From positions 620,001-684,000 of the forward strand of contig NZ_WQBE01000001.1 of assembly GCF_013032005.1 (NCBI RefSeq): a stretch of DNA of 64,000 bases, given 5' to 3'. The DNA comes from Ruegeria atlantica. GTDB lineage: Bacteria; Pseudomonadota; Alphaproteobacteria; Rhodobacterales; Rhodobacteraceae. A program made the position numbers and the translations under genes. Each line of letters opens with the position of its first letter. The stretch's first letter is position 1. A model generated the notes under the pieces. That model worked only from the letters and a program-made list of their open reading frames with translations. It was not told the origin of the DNA and did no database searches. Shown piece after piece: positions 30,173-38,783 of the stretch.

Positions 30173-30853
30173 TTAGGTCTGGCAGTTCGCGATCAGCGCC
30201 TGTCTGTTCTTCAACCGCACCCGTCCATAACCGAGTTCAATCAAGTCCAAATCAGCAAGGCGGTGCAGGCTGCGATGCAAAGTAGGTTGTGACACAGCGA
30301 TCATCTCGGCCAATTCTTCCTGTGACACGACGATCCATCCATCACATTTCGAGGTGCCTTCATCCAGATGCAGCAGCCTGAGAACTAACCTCTTTTCGCT
30401 GCCCGTGACCGCCAGGTTTGCCATGATCCGAAGGGCGGTCTGCATATTCTCGTGGGTCAGCGCGTAAAAGTCCCGAACGTAGTCAGGCTTGGACTGAACC
30501 AACTTGGTCACGCGGCCGTTTGGGAAGTACAACGCGTGCGTCTCTTGCGTCGTTACGACACTGACCAGACGCGGTTCATCCGCAAACAACGCCAGATCCC
30601 CGACCCAAAACCCCGCGCCTTCGCGATGCAGAACGAATTCCTGCCCGTCATCCGCCGGAGCGGTGATCTGCACCCCACCGCTGAGGACAGCAAAGACCCC
30701 GTTGGACGGATCGCCATGGTGATACAGCGTTTCCCAGGCTTCATAGGTTTTCGGGACCCCGCACTCCAACAAATCATGCTGAAATGCGGCCGAACGTTTG
30801 CTGAACCAGCCTCCGCCCTGCAAGAGTTTCATATTATTCGCTTTGTCAAACAT
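30173..30853 (-). CDS. Crp/Fnr-family transcriptional regulator
   Basis: The 226-residue protein has an N-terminal cyclic-nucleotide-binding-type beta roll (about 25-140, with GDPSNGVFAVLSGGVQI) and a C-terminal winged helix (about 150-220, recognition helix region VSQEELAEMIAVSQPTLHRSLHRLADLDLIEL). The N-terminal Cys cluster of FNR is absent, so it is not an oxygen-sensing [4Fe-4S] type. cAMP-binding residues are not clearly conserved. It is divergent from a sulfatase gene, whose promoter it may control. Two palindromes lie just upstream of its start. The start at 30853 has a weak ribosome-binding site; MKLLQGGG at 30832 is an alternative. Confidence 0.88.
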   Translation of the reverse strand: MFDKANNMKLLQGGGWFSKRSAAFQHDLLECGVPKTYEAWETLYHHGDPSNGVFAVLSGGVQITAPADDGQEFVLHREGAGFWVGDLALFADEPRLVSVVTTQETHALYFPNGRVTKLVQSKPDYVRDFYALTHENMQTALRIMANLAVTGSEKRLVLRLLHLDEGTSKCDGWIVVSQEELAEMIAVSQPTLHRSLHRLADLDLIELGYGRVRLKNRQALIANCQT

Positions 30854-30868
30854 TAGAATTTTTCAATA

Positions 30869-30899
30869 TCATCATATGATGAGTTTTCAATCTCATTGA
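30869..30899. promoter_or_regulatory. two adjacent palindromes between crp/fnr and sulfatase genes
   Basis: A perfect 14-bp palindrome TCATCATATGATGA (30869-30882) is followed by an inverted repeat TCAAT-N3-ATTGA (30887-30899). Both lie 16-46 nt upstream of the crp/fnr-type ATG, in its probable promoter, and some 150 nt from the sulfatase start. They are operator candidates, most simply for autoregulation by the adjacent regulator. Confidence 0.45.
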
Positions 30900-31051
30900 T
30901 CGCCTAACCTGAGCACGCTCGATTCCCCTACGGGTGATGTATCGCCGTTCAGAAATCGACCATTTCTTGGCAGCTTATTGGCTGAAACAGCCAGCCTCCA
31001 ACTAATTTTCACCTCCGGGTTTTTTCGACCCTTTCAAATCAGGAGTACATC

Positions 31052-32662
31052 ATGTCACCACCACGTTCGATTGCATACAGTTGGCGCAGTGGCTTGCGTC
31101 GGGTTGCTGTGGCTACATTCGCCGTTGCGTTGGCAATTCCCGCCTGGGCGCAGGAACAGAAACCCAACATCCTGGTCATCTGGGGGGACGATATTGGACA
31201 ATCCAATATTTCGGCCTACACGATGGGTTTAATGGGGTATCAGACGCCCAATATCGATCGCGTCGCCAAGGAAGGGATGATCTTCACCGACTATTATGGC
31301 GAGCAATCCTGCACCGCGGGCCGGTCATCCTATATCATGGGGCAATCAGTATTCCGGACCGGGTTGTCCAAGGTTGGATTGCCGGGTGCCGATCTGGGTA
31401 TGCAGGTCGAAGATCCAACCATCGCGGGCTTGTTGAAGGACCACGGCTATGCCACTGGTCAATTTGGTAAAAACCACCTAGGCGACAAGGATGAGCATCT
31501 TCCGACAAATCACGGATTTGATGAATTTTTCGGAAACCTGTATCACCTGAATGCCGAGGAAGAACCGGAAAATGAAGACTATCCCGGCGAGGCGGTTCTG
31601 GCCGATGGGCGCACCTTCCGCGAAGCGTATGGCCCGCGCGGTGTAATCAAATCCAAGGCGGACGGCACCATAGAAGACACCGGCCCCCTGACCCGCAAGC
31701 GCATGGAGACGGTAGACGAAGAGACCGTTGCCGCTGCAATTGACTTCATCAAGCGAGCCCATGAGCAAGGCCAGCCATTCTATGTCTGGTGGAACGGCAC
31801 TCGGATGCATTTCCGCACCCACGTCAAGGATGAGATGCGCGCGCAAGCGAACGATATCATTGGTGGCGTTGCAGACGAATACACTGCGGGCATGATTGAA
31901 CATGACATGCATGTAGGGCAGTTGCTGGACCTGCTGGATGAGCTTGGAATCGCAGACAACACGATCGTCCACTATTCCACCGACAACGGACCGCACATGA
32001 ACACATGGCCGGATGCTGCCATGACACCGTTCTGGGGCGAAAAGAACACCAACTGGGAAGGCGGATGGCGCGTTCCATCGATGGTGCGCTGGCCCGGCCA
32101 GATCGAAGCTGGTTCGGTCACCAATGAGATCGTGCATCACATGGACTGGCTGCCGACCTATCTGGCCGTCGCTGGTGATCCAGAGATCAAGGAAAAGCTG
32201 AAGGCTGGCTATAGCTCCTCCGGCATGGGCCGAGATTACAAGGTGCATCTGGACGGCTACAACATCCTGCCTTTGCTGACTGGTGAGGCCACGGAAAGCC
32301 CCCGACGTGAAATTTTCTATTTCTCGGATGACGGTGACCTGACCGCGCTGCGTTTTGACGATTGGAAGCTGATCTTCCTAGAGCAGAAGGCATGGGCCAC
32401 CCTGCGCGCCTGGATCGAGCCCTGGACCGAACTGCGTATTCCTCTGATCGTGAACCTGCGTCGTGATCCGTATGAGCGCGCGTATCGGACCTCCAACACC
32501 TACTATGACTGGCTGTTGGACCGGGCTTATTTCCTGGTGCCAGCACAGCAATATGTCGGGTCTTTCTTGGAAACCTTCCAAGAGTTCCCGCCACGCCAGA
32601 AAGCGGCAAGCTTTAATCTGGATCAGGTGATGGAGAAACTGGTCACGCCGACCAACAACTAA
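31052..32662 (+). CDS. periplasmic Cys-type arylsulfatase
   Basis: Type I sulfatases hydrolyse sulfate esters using a formylglycine made from Cys by a maturase. The 536-residue protein has an N-terminal signal peptide (cleavage after AWA, about residue 33), the metal-binding WGDDIGQSN, and the sulfatase signature with Cys87 in CTAGR (C-x-A-x-R). The C-terminal half holds further ligands, including IVHYSTDNGPHMNTWPD. It therefore depends on formylglycine-generating enzyme, not encoded here. The substrate, an aryl or small alkyl sulfate, cannot be judged. It is divergent from the Crp/Fnr regulator. A hairpin separates it from the HAD gene downstream. Confidence 0.92.
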   Translation: MSPPRSIAYSWRSGLRRVAVATFAVALAIPAWAQEQKPNILVIWGDDIGQSNISAYTMGLMGYQTPNIDRVAKEGMIFTDYYGEQSCTAGRSSYIMGQSVFRTGLSKVGLPGADLGMQVEDPTIAGLLKDHGYATGQFGKNHLGDKDEHLPTNHGFDEFFGNLYHLNAEEEPENEDYPGEAVLADGRTFREAYGPRGVIKSKADGTIEDTGPLTRKRMETVDEETVAAAIDFIKRAHEQGQPFYVWWNGTRMHFRTHVKDEMRAQANDIIGGVADEYTAGMIEHDMHVGQLLDLLDELGIADNTIVHYSTDNGPHMNTWPDAAMTPFWGEKNTNWEGGWRVPSMVRWPGQIEAGSVTNEIVHHMDWLPTYLAVAGDPEIKEKLKAGYSSSGMGRDYKVHLDGYNILPLLTGEATESPRREIFYFSDDGDLTALRFDDWKLIFLEQKAWATLRAWIEPWTELRIPLIVNLRRDPYERAYRTSNTYYDWLLDRAYFLVPAQQYVGSFLETFQEFPPRQKAASFNLDQVMEKLVTPTNN

Positions 32663-32677
32663 GCCCCTCGCAAGCTT

Positions 32678-32706
32678 AGGGTCGCCGGTTCAACGGCGGC
32701 CCTTTT
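32678..32706 (+). terminator. terminator or attenuator between sulfatase and HAD genes
   Basis: A stem-loop (arms 32678-32687 and 32694-32703, with one G-U pair) with a 6-nt loop is followed by TTTT. It lies 16 nt after the sulfatase stop and 26 nt before the HAD ATG on the same strand, so it may set a lower level for the downstream genes. Confidence 0.65.
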
Positions 32707-32731
32707 CACGTTGAAGAAAAAGGAATTTCTC

Positions 32732-33706
32732 ATGAAGACCGCCCTTCTCGCTGCTGCCGTTTTCATGGCCCCGTCGATTGCCCTGGCCGACCCGCTGCCC
32801 AGTTGGGGAACCTCTGCGTCGAAGGATCAGATTGTTGCTTTTGTTGACGCCGTCACCGATCCGGACAATCCCGATTACGTGACACCAGCAGACCGGATCG
32901 CCGTGTTCGATAATGACGGGACGCTTTGGGCGGAACAGCCGGTGTATTTCCAACTGACCTTCGCCATGGACCGCCTTGCCGAAATGGCGGCGGCTGATCC
33001 TTCGATCCTGACCAGCCCAACGCTGGAAGCTGCGGCCAAGGGGGATATGGAGGCCATCGCGGAAGGCGGCCATGAGGCCTTGATCGAAGTCCTGAATGCC
33101 TCGCATTCCGGGGTCAGCGTCGAAGAGTTTCAGGCCTCGGTCACCAAATGGCTGGACACCGCGCGTCACCCCGATACCGGGCTGCCCTATGACCAGATGA
33201 CTTATCAGCCAATGGTGGAACTGCTACGCTATCTCAGGGATGAAGGGTTCCGCACTTACATCGTTTCGGGCGGCGGACTGCATTTCATGCGCGTGTTTGC
33301 CGAGGACGCCTATGGCGTGCCGCCAGAGCAGGTACTGGGCACCTATACTGCCACCACTTATGAAACGGCCGAAGGCAAACCCACGATCATCAAGGCACCC
33401 GGCATTGCTTTTATAGACGACAAGGAAGGCAAGCCGATCAATATCGAACGCACCCTTGGCAGGCGCCCCATTCTGGCCGGTGGAAATTCGGACGGGGACT
33501 TTGCCATGCTCGAGTGGACAACCGCCGGGCACGGACCGCGTTTGGGTGTCCTGATCCATCACACCGACGCTGAAAGAGAATGGGCCTATGACCGTGAAAG
33601 CCCGATCGGAAAACTGGTCGACGGGTTGGACAAAGGCCCCGATATGGGCTGGGTCATCGTGGATATGGCGCAAGACTGGAATCGCATCTACACTGGGTCG
33701 GAATAA
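32732..33706 (+). CDS. periplasmic HAD-superfamily phosphatase
   Basis: The 324-residue protein has a signal peptide (cleavage after ALA, residue 19) and HAD motif I AVFDNDGTLWAEQ with nucleophile Asp60 and acid Asp62. Motif II is in TYIVSGGGLHFM, and later motifs include the GNSDGDFAMLEW acidic pair. It should hydrolyse a phosphate ester in the periplasm. The ATG at 32732 (MKTALL) follows AAAGGA; the TTG seven codons earlier lies in the terminator region. It may share a transcript with the sulfatase by read-through and with cls 23 nt downstream. Confidence 0.85.
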   Translation: MKTALLAAAVFMAPSIALADPLPSWGTSASKDQIVAFVDAVTDPDNPDYVTPADRIAVFDNDGTLWAEQPVYFQLTFAMDRLAEMAAADPSILTSPTLEAAAKGDMEAIAEGGHEALIEVLNASHSGVSVEEFQASVTKWLDTARHPDTGLPYDQMTYQPMVELLRYLRDEGFRTYIVSGGGLHFMRVFAEDAYGVPPEQVLGTYTATTYETAEGKPTIIKAPGIAFIDDKEGKPINIERTLGRRPILAGGNSDGDFAMLEWTTAGHGPRLGVLIHHTDAEREWAYDRESPIGKLVDGLDKGPDMGWVIVDMAQDWNRIYTGSE

Positions 33707-33729
33707 GGCACTCAGAGAACGATAACCTC

Positions 33730-35142
33730 ATGTGGACATTACTTGTTTCCGCTGCCGTCCTTGTCCTGTACGTGACGGCTGTGGTCTTTGCCATACGGGC
33801 GGCGCAGACCGCCCGAACACCGCAGGGCGCGGTTGGCTGGGTGGTGTTTCTGATCTCAGCCCCGATGCTCGGCGTACCCATGTATTTGTTTTTGGGCCAC
33901 CACCGATTTCGCGGGTATCGCATTGCGCGAAAACACAGCGAACGCGTCGTCGAAGGCATCAAAAGCTTTGCAGATTTTTCAATGCCCGAACCCGGCTCGA
34001 TGCCGTTCAACGCACGGCCATTCGAGGTTCTGGCGCATCTGCCAGTATCGCGTGGAAACGGTGCCAATTTGCTGATCGACGGCAAGGCCACGTTCGATGC
34101 CATTTTCGAGGCAATCGACGCCGCGCAAAGTTATATCCTGATCCAGTTCTACATTGTCCGCGATGACGACCTGGGCAAACAGTTGCAGTCCAAACTGATT
34201 GCCGCAGCCGAGCGTGGTGTCTCGGTCCGCTTTATGACCGATTCCGTGGGCAGTTATGGTCTGCCGACCGCCTACCTTGACACCTTGCGCGCCGCCGGGA
34301 TCGAGATTGCAAACCCGCGCGACCGGCGCGGACCGCAATATCGCTTTCAGCTGAACTATCGCAACCACCGCAAGACCGTAATTATTGATGGTGAAACGGG
34401 CTTTATTGGCGGTCACAATGTAGGGGTCGAGTATCTGGGCCAGAGTAAACATTTCGGCCATTGGCGCGACACACATCTGAAAATGACCGGCCATATCGTC
34501 CGTCAATTACAGTTGATCTTTGTCGAGGATTGGCACTGGGCCCACGAAGAAGATCTGATTGATCAACTCAACTGGGCCGGATCAGAATCCGAACAGGACA
34601 TGAATGCCCTGCTGGTCGCCACCGGTCCGGGGGACGACACGGAAACTGGTGCGATGATGTTTTTCTCGGCCATCACTGCAGCCAAGGAAAGGATATGGAT
34701 CGCCTCACCCTATTTTGTGCCTGATATCGACGTCATGACGGCCCTGCAGCACGCTGCCCTTCGAGGTGTCGATGTGCGCATCCTTGTGCCAGAAGTGATT
34801 GACCACCGCCTGCCCTGGCTGGCTGCCTTCGCTTATTTCGACGAAATCCGCGACTGCGGTGCGCGGGTGTTTCGGTATACCGAAGGGTTCATGCATCAAA
34901 AGGCATTCGTGGTCGATGACACGCTGGCTGCTGTGGGAACGACCAATCTGGACAACCGATCATTCCGGCTGAATTTCGAAGCCATGGCACTGTTTTTCGA
35001 CCAACGCGCGGCTGAGGCAGTGGACAAAATGCTGCGCGACGATTTTGAAAACAGTTATGAATTGACCCGCAAACTGCCCGAACAACCCGGCTATATCCGG
35101 TTCGGCTCACCACTTGCGCGCTTGTTCGCGCCTATCCTCTAG
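33730..35142 (+). CDS. cls: cardiolipin synthase (phospholipase D superfamily)
   Basis: This 470-residue enzyme condenses two phosphatidylglycerols to cardiolipin. It has two N-terminal membrane helices (about 3-25, 34-56) and two HKD motifs: H213-K215-D220 in NHRKTVIIDG, and H389-K391 in MHQKAFVVDD. Both are followed by the usual GG/GT-N segments (GFIGGHNVG, AAVGTTNLDNRS). The start lies 23 nt after the HAD phosphatase stop. Its TAG stop is shared in a CTAG tetranucleotide with the convergent channel gene. Confidence 0.94.
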   Translation: MWTLLVSAAVLVLYVTAVVFAIRAAQTARTPQGAVGWVVFLISAPMLGVPMYLFLGHHRFRGYRIARKHSERVVEGIKSFADFSMPEPGSMPFNARPFEVLAHLPVSRGNGANLLIDGKATFDAIFEAIDAAQSYILIQFYIVRDDDLGKQLQSKLIAAAERGVSVRFMTDSVGSYGLPTAYLDTLRAAGIEIANPRDRRGPQYRFQLNYRNHRKTVIIDGETGFIGGHNVGVEYLGQSKHFGHWRDTHLKMTGHIVRQLQLIFVEDWHWAHEEDLIDQLNWAGSESEQDMNALLVATGPGDDTETGAMMFFSAITAAKERIWIASPYFVPDIDVMTALQHAALRGVDVRILVPEVIDHRLPWLAAFAYFDEIRDCGARVFRYTEGFMHQKAFVVDDTLAAVGTTNLDNRSFRLNFEAMALFFDQRAAEAVDKMLRDDFENSYELTRKLPEQPGYIRFGSPLARLFAPIL

Positions 35143-35573
35143 GACATCAGCTCTTCTTTGAAAACCTGGGTCATCAGGGCAACCATAAAGGCCGTCGACA
35201 GGCCAAACGCCAGCAAACCTGTGACCGAAGCAAACGCGCCGAATATGCGCAACGGTTCACCCAACACAATGTCGCCATACCCCAGGGTAGTGAAAGTCAC
35301 CAACGAGAAATACAAGGCCGAATTCCAGTCAGGCAGAACATCCCCCAACACCCAGACGATCGCCCACAACCAGACTTGAAACGTGTGAATTGCAACGATG
35401 AATGCTAGCGCGATACAGATGGGACCGGCGATGGCAAGAAACCGTTTCGTGTTCTCAAGCCGGGGTACCGCGTGCCGGATGACCTGCGTACACCACGTCA
35501 AAAGGATGATTTCGATTAGGAAGCAAATCCCCAGATAGATACTGCCCCAAACAATCTGCTGCGCTAGTGTCAT
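35139..35573 (-). CDS. two-helix potassium channel-like protein
   Basis: The 144-residue membrane protein has N-terminal helices (about 8-30, 48-70), a pore loop with the K+ selectivity filter TTLGYGD (residues 95-101), and a final helix (118-135). This is the ion-trans-2 (KcsA-like pore) arrangement with an extra N-terminal helix and no regulatory cytoplasmic domain. I selected the ATG at 35573 because the longer reading to 35744 gives a non-membrane, non-conserved extension. The stop overlaps the cls stop. Confidence 0.85.
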   Translation of the reverse strand: MTLAQQIVWGSIYLGICFLIEIILLTWCTQVIRHAVPRLENTKRFLAIAGPICIALAFIVAIHTFQVWLWAIVWVLGDVLPDWNSALYFSLVTFTTLGYGDIVLGEPLRIFGAFASVTGLLAFGLSTAFMVALMTQVFKEELMS

Positions 35574-35724
35574 AAACTCGTATCCCGGCCCGGAGAAGTT
35601 CTGACACAATGGCGACTTAACCAAAAAAGAACAAGGCTGTGACAATCGCAAAAGATTGCGTCCGGACGCTGGACTCTGTGGGGTGGCGTTGCACATTGTG
35701 ACAGGCACTGTCCAAGGGGTTTGC

Positions 35725-36372
35725 ATGCTGCTGAATATCGACAAGGTCCAGAAATCCTATCCCGGCGGGCGGCCGGTGTTGCGGGATGTGTCGCTTACGC
35801 TGGATCAAGGTCAGACGCTGGCTCTGACCGGTGAAAGCGGCAGTGGCAAAAGCACGCTTTTGAACCTTGCTGCCGCTTTGGACAGCTTTGACGGCGGTGA
35901 GATTACGCTGGACGGTACCGCCCTTTCTTCGCTGGATGACTGTGGTCGGGCCGCATTGCGCCGTGAGAGCGTGTCGTTGGTGTTTCAGCAATTCAATCTG
36001 ATTCCATCGCTGACGGTCGCTCAGAACCTCTCATTTCACGCCCGATTGGCGAACCGTGAAGACACCGACTGGACCGCGCAACTGGCTGAACGGCTCGGTT
36101 TGTCCGACTTGCTGACGCGCTATCCTGAAAACCTGTCAGGCGGTCAACAACAGCGCGTCGCCATCGGTCGCGCTATGGCCCCCCGGCCTAAATTGTTGCT
36201 GGCGGACGAGCCAACCGGCAATCTGGACGAAACCGCCAGCGCGACCGTGCTGGATTTGATGCTTTCGCTAGTTGCCGAGACAGGTGCCGCCTTACTGTTA
36301 GTTACGCACTCGCCAGACATCGCGGCGCGTCTGGATCGGCGGGCGCATCTGACCGGTGGCCATATCGCATGA
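35725..36372 (+). CDS. ABC transporter ATP-binding protein (LolD/AttE-like)
   Basis: The 215-residue ATPase has Walker A GESGSGKST, Q-loop VFQQFNLIP, signature LSGGQQQRVAIGRA, Walker B LLLADEPTGNLDE and an H-loop (LLVTHSPD). It belongs to the MacB/LolD/FtsE branch, which pairs with FtsX-type permeases. ATG 35725 gives the normal N-terminus MLLNIDKVQKSY after AAGGGG. Its stop overlaps the permease start by ATGA. Together with the lipocalin-like gene that follows, this resembles the AttEFGH type of exporter or lipid-handling system. Confidence 0.92.
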   Translation: MLLNIDKVQKSYPGGRPVLRDVSLTLDQGQTLALTGESGSGKSTLLNLAAALDSFDGGEITLDGTALSSLDDCGRAALRRESVSLVFQQFNLIPSLTVAQNLSFHARLANREDTDWTAQLAERLGLSDLLTRYPENLSGGQQQRVAIGRAMAPRPKLLLADEPTGNLDETASATVLDLMLSLVAETGAALLLVTHSPDIAARLDRRAHLTGGHIA

Positions 36373-38783
36373 CTGGGGCAATCATACAGGCATTGCTGTC
36401 GCATTGGCGACGTCACTGGCTGCAACTGGCAACGCTGTTGATTGGCATCGCGTTGGCGACCGGGTTGTGGTCGGCGGTGCAGGCCATCAATGCCGAGGCG
36501 CGCGCCAGCTATCAACAGGCCAATGATCAGCTTGCGCTGGGTCTGTTTGATGAGCTGCGCGACCCGTCCGGCCCGATCCCGGTTGAGCGTTATGTCTCGC
36601 TGCGCCGTGCAGGTTGGCAAGTGGCAGCTGTTTTGGAAGGCCCCCTGCGGATTTCGGGACGCACGGTACAGGTGATGGGCGTTGACATGGTCGCCTACCC
36701 GGCCCTGCCCGCCGTGACCCAGATAGAGCAAAGCGAAACGCCCCCCGACCCAGCCGACATGCTGACCGCACCGGGCCGCTTGCTGGCTGCGCCTGATCTT
36801 GCACAGGTGCTGCGCGGGCAAAGCGGTCTGCCGCCGATTCTAACCTCTGACACGGTTCCGCCTGATCTGATCCTGACCGATATTGGTGCTGCCGAGACAC
36901 TTCTGGACAAATCCGGGCAGATCTCGCGCATGATAGTGCTGCCCGATCAGCCGCTTGGCGTACCACCGCTATCCGAGATCGCGCCTGAACTTGAACGGAT
37001 CGCAGCTTCGGCGCAGTTGGATGCGGCCAGTCTGACGGATAGTTTTCACCTGAACCTGACCGCATTTGGACTGCTGTCCTTTGCCGTCGGTCTTTTTATT
37101 GTTCATGGCACCGTCGGGCTGGCCTTTGCGCAACGGAGGGCGATGATCCGCACCCTACGGGCTCTGGGTGTCTCAATGCGGCGTTTGATCTGGGTGATCA
37201 TGGCTGAATTGACCGCGTTGGCCCTGATCGGCGGCACCTTGGGCCTGATCCTTGGGTTCTTTCTCGCCGGTGCGCTGCTGCCCGACGTCGCGGCCACTTT
37301 GCGCGGGCTTTACGGCGCACCTGTCGACGGGCAAATGTCCTTGCAACCGCAATGGGCGCTGGCGGGGCTGGCGATGGCATTGGCAGGCACAATGTTTGCC
37401 AGTGGCCACGCCTTGTATCGATTGGCGCGCATGCCCTTGCTGACTGGTTCCGGAGTTCAAGCTTGGCGTGTTTCAGCCTTGGGACAACGCAGCGCGGGCC
37501 TGATCGGTCTGGCCCTGATCGGGAGTGGTTTTGGCATTGGGCTTGCCTTTAACGGGTTGGTTGCCGGGTTTGTGATGGTCGGCGGCATTCTCACCGGAGC
37601 GGCACTGACTCTGCCCTATCTTCTGTCCCTCGCCCTGTCGGTTTTTCATCGGCGCGCCCGAGGGCCGATCGCACAATGGGTCTGGGCCGATATGCAGGCG
37701 CAATTGCCGGGTCTGTCTTTGGCTTTGATGGCACTGCTGCTGGCTTTGGCCGCGAATATTGGTGTCGGAACCATGGTTTCCAGCTTTCGCCTCACCTTTG
37801 TTGGCTGGTTGGATCAACGCCTGACGTCCGAGGTATACGTGACCGCCACTGACAACCAACAAGGTCAACAGATTGCCCAATGGCTAGGCCAGCAGGTGGA
37901 CGCCGTGTTGCCAATCCGCAGCGTTGAACTGACCCACGAGACCGGGCCGTTGTTCTTATACGGAATTGTGGACCACCAGACTTACCGCGATCACTGGCCT
38001 CTGATCGCCTCGTCAGATGATGTCTGGGATCGCGTTCTGACGGGTGAAGCCGTTTTAATCAACGAACAGCTCGCCCGCCGTGCGGGTTTGTGGCCTGGGG
38101 ATACGCTGACCATGAATACAGGGCATGCACTGACCGTGGCAGGTGTTTATTCGGACTACGGCAATCCGACCGGTCAGGCGATCGTGTCCATGCCGCAGCT
38201 TGACCAAATTGCTCCGGGGGCTGACACCCGCCGGTTCGGTATCCGCCTTGCACCCGAGCGCGCCACCGAAGTAACGCAGGCGTTGCGAGACCAGTTTGAC
38301 CTGCCTCGGCGGGCCGTCGTGCAACAGGCCGCCATGAAAGCGCAATCGCTGGCGATCTTTGACAAGACCTTTGTGGTGACTTCCGCACTGAACGTGCTGA
38401 CACTGGGGGTGGCGGGATTTGCCATCCTGACCAGTTTGCTGACCTTGTGGACGCAGAGGCTGCCGCAGGTTGCCCCGGTTTGGGCGTTGGGGCTGACACG
38501 TGCGCAACTGGCACGGCTAGAGGTGTTGCGCAGTGTGCTGCTGGCGGCATTGACGGCCGTGCTTGCCTTGCCACTTGGGTTGGTTCTGGCCTGGGCGCTG
38601 TTGGCGGTGATCAACGTACAGGCTTTTGGCTGGCGACTGCCGATGTTTCTGTTTCCTGCTGATTGGGTCTATCTGTTTGTGCTGACCCTGCTTGCCGCCT
38701 TTGCCGCCGCAGCCCTGCCCGCGTTGCGCTTGATGCGTTTTCCACCCGCCGACCTGCTGAAGGTATTTGCCAATGAACGTTAA
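36369..38783 (+). CDS. ABC transporter permease, fused FtsX-type (AttFG-like)
   Basis: The 804-residue protein has an N-terminal membrane helix (about 10-32), a periplasmic domain (to ~230), a first group of membrane helices (about 235-360, FtsX type), more helices near 375-480, a second periplasmic domain (to ~670) and a last helix group (680-795). This is two FtsX halves fused in one chain, as in AttF/AttG fusions. It starts inside the ATPase stop and overlaps the lipocalin gene by 11 nt. The cargo is unknown, likely lipid or lipoprotein by family. Confidence 0.9.
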   Translation: MTGAIIQALLSHWRRHWLQLATLLIGIALATGLWSAVQAINAEARASYQQANDQLALGLFDELRDPSGPIPVERYVSLRRAGWQVAAVLEGPLRISGRTVQVMGVDMVAYPALPAVTQIEQSETPPDPADMLTAPGRLLAAPDLAQVLRGQSGLPPILTSDTVPPDLILTDIGAAETLLDKSGQISRMIVLPDQPLGVPPLSEIAPELERIAASAQLDAASLTDSFHLNLTAFGLLSFAVGLFIVHGTVGLAFAQRRAMIRTLRALGVSMRRLIWVIMAELTALALIGGTLGLILGFFLAGALLPDVAATLRGLYGAPVDGQMSLQPQWALAGLAMALAGTMFASGHALYRLARMPLLTGSGVQAWRVSALGQRSAGLIGLALIGSGFGIGLAFNGLVAGFVMVGGILTGAALTLPYLLSLALSVFHRRARGPIAQWVWADMQAQLPGLSLALMALLLALAANIGVGTMVSSFRLTFVGWLDQRLTSEVYVTATDNQQGQQIAQWLGQQVDAVLPIRSVELTHETGPLFLYGIVDHQTYRDHWPLIASSDDVWDRVLTGEAVLINEQLARRAGLWPGDTLTMNTGHALTVAGVYSDYGNPTGQAIVSMPQLDQIAPGADTRRFGIRLAPERATEVTQALRDQFDLPRRAVVQQAAMKAQSLAIFDKTFVVTSALNVLTLGVAGFAILTSLLTLWTQRLPQVAPVWALGLTRAQLARLEVLRSVLLAALTAVLALPLGLVLAWALLAVINVQAFGWRLPMFLFPADWVYLFVLTLLAAFAAAALPALRLMRFPPADLLKVFANER

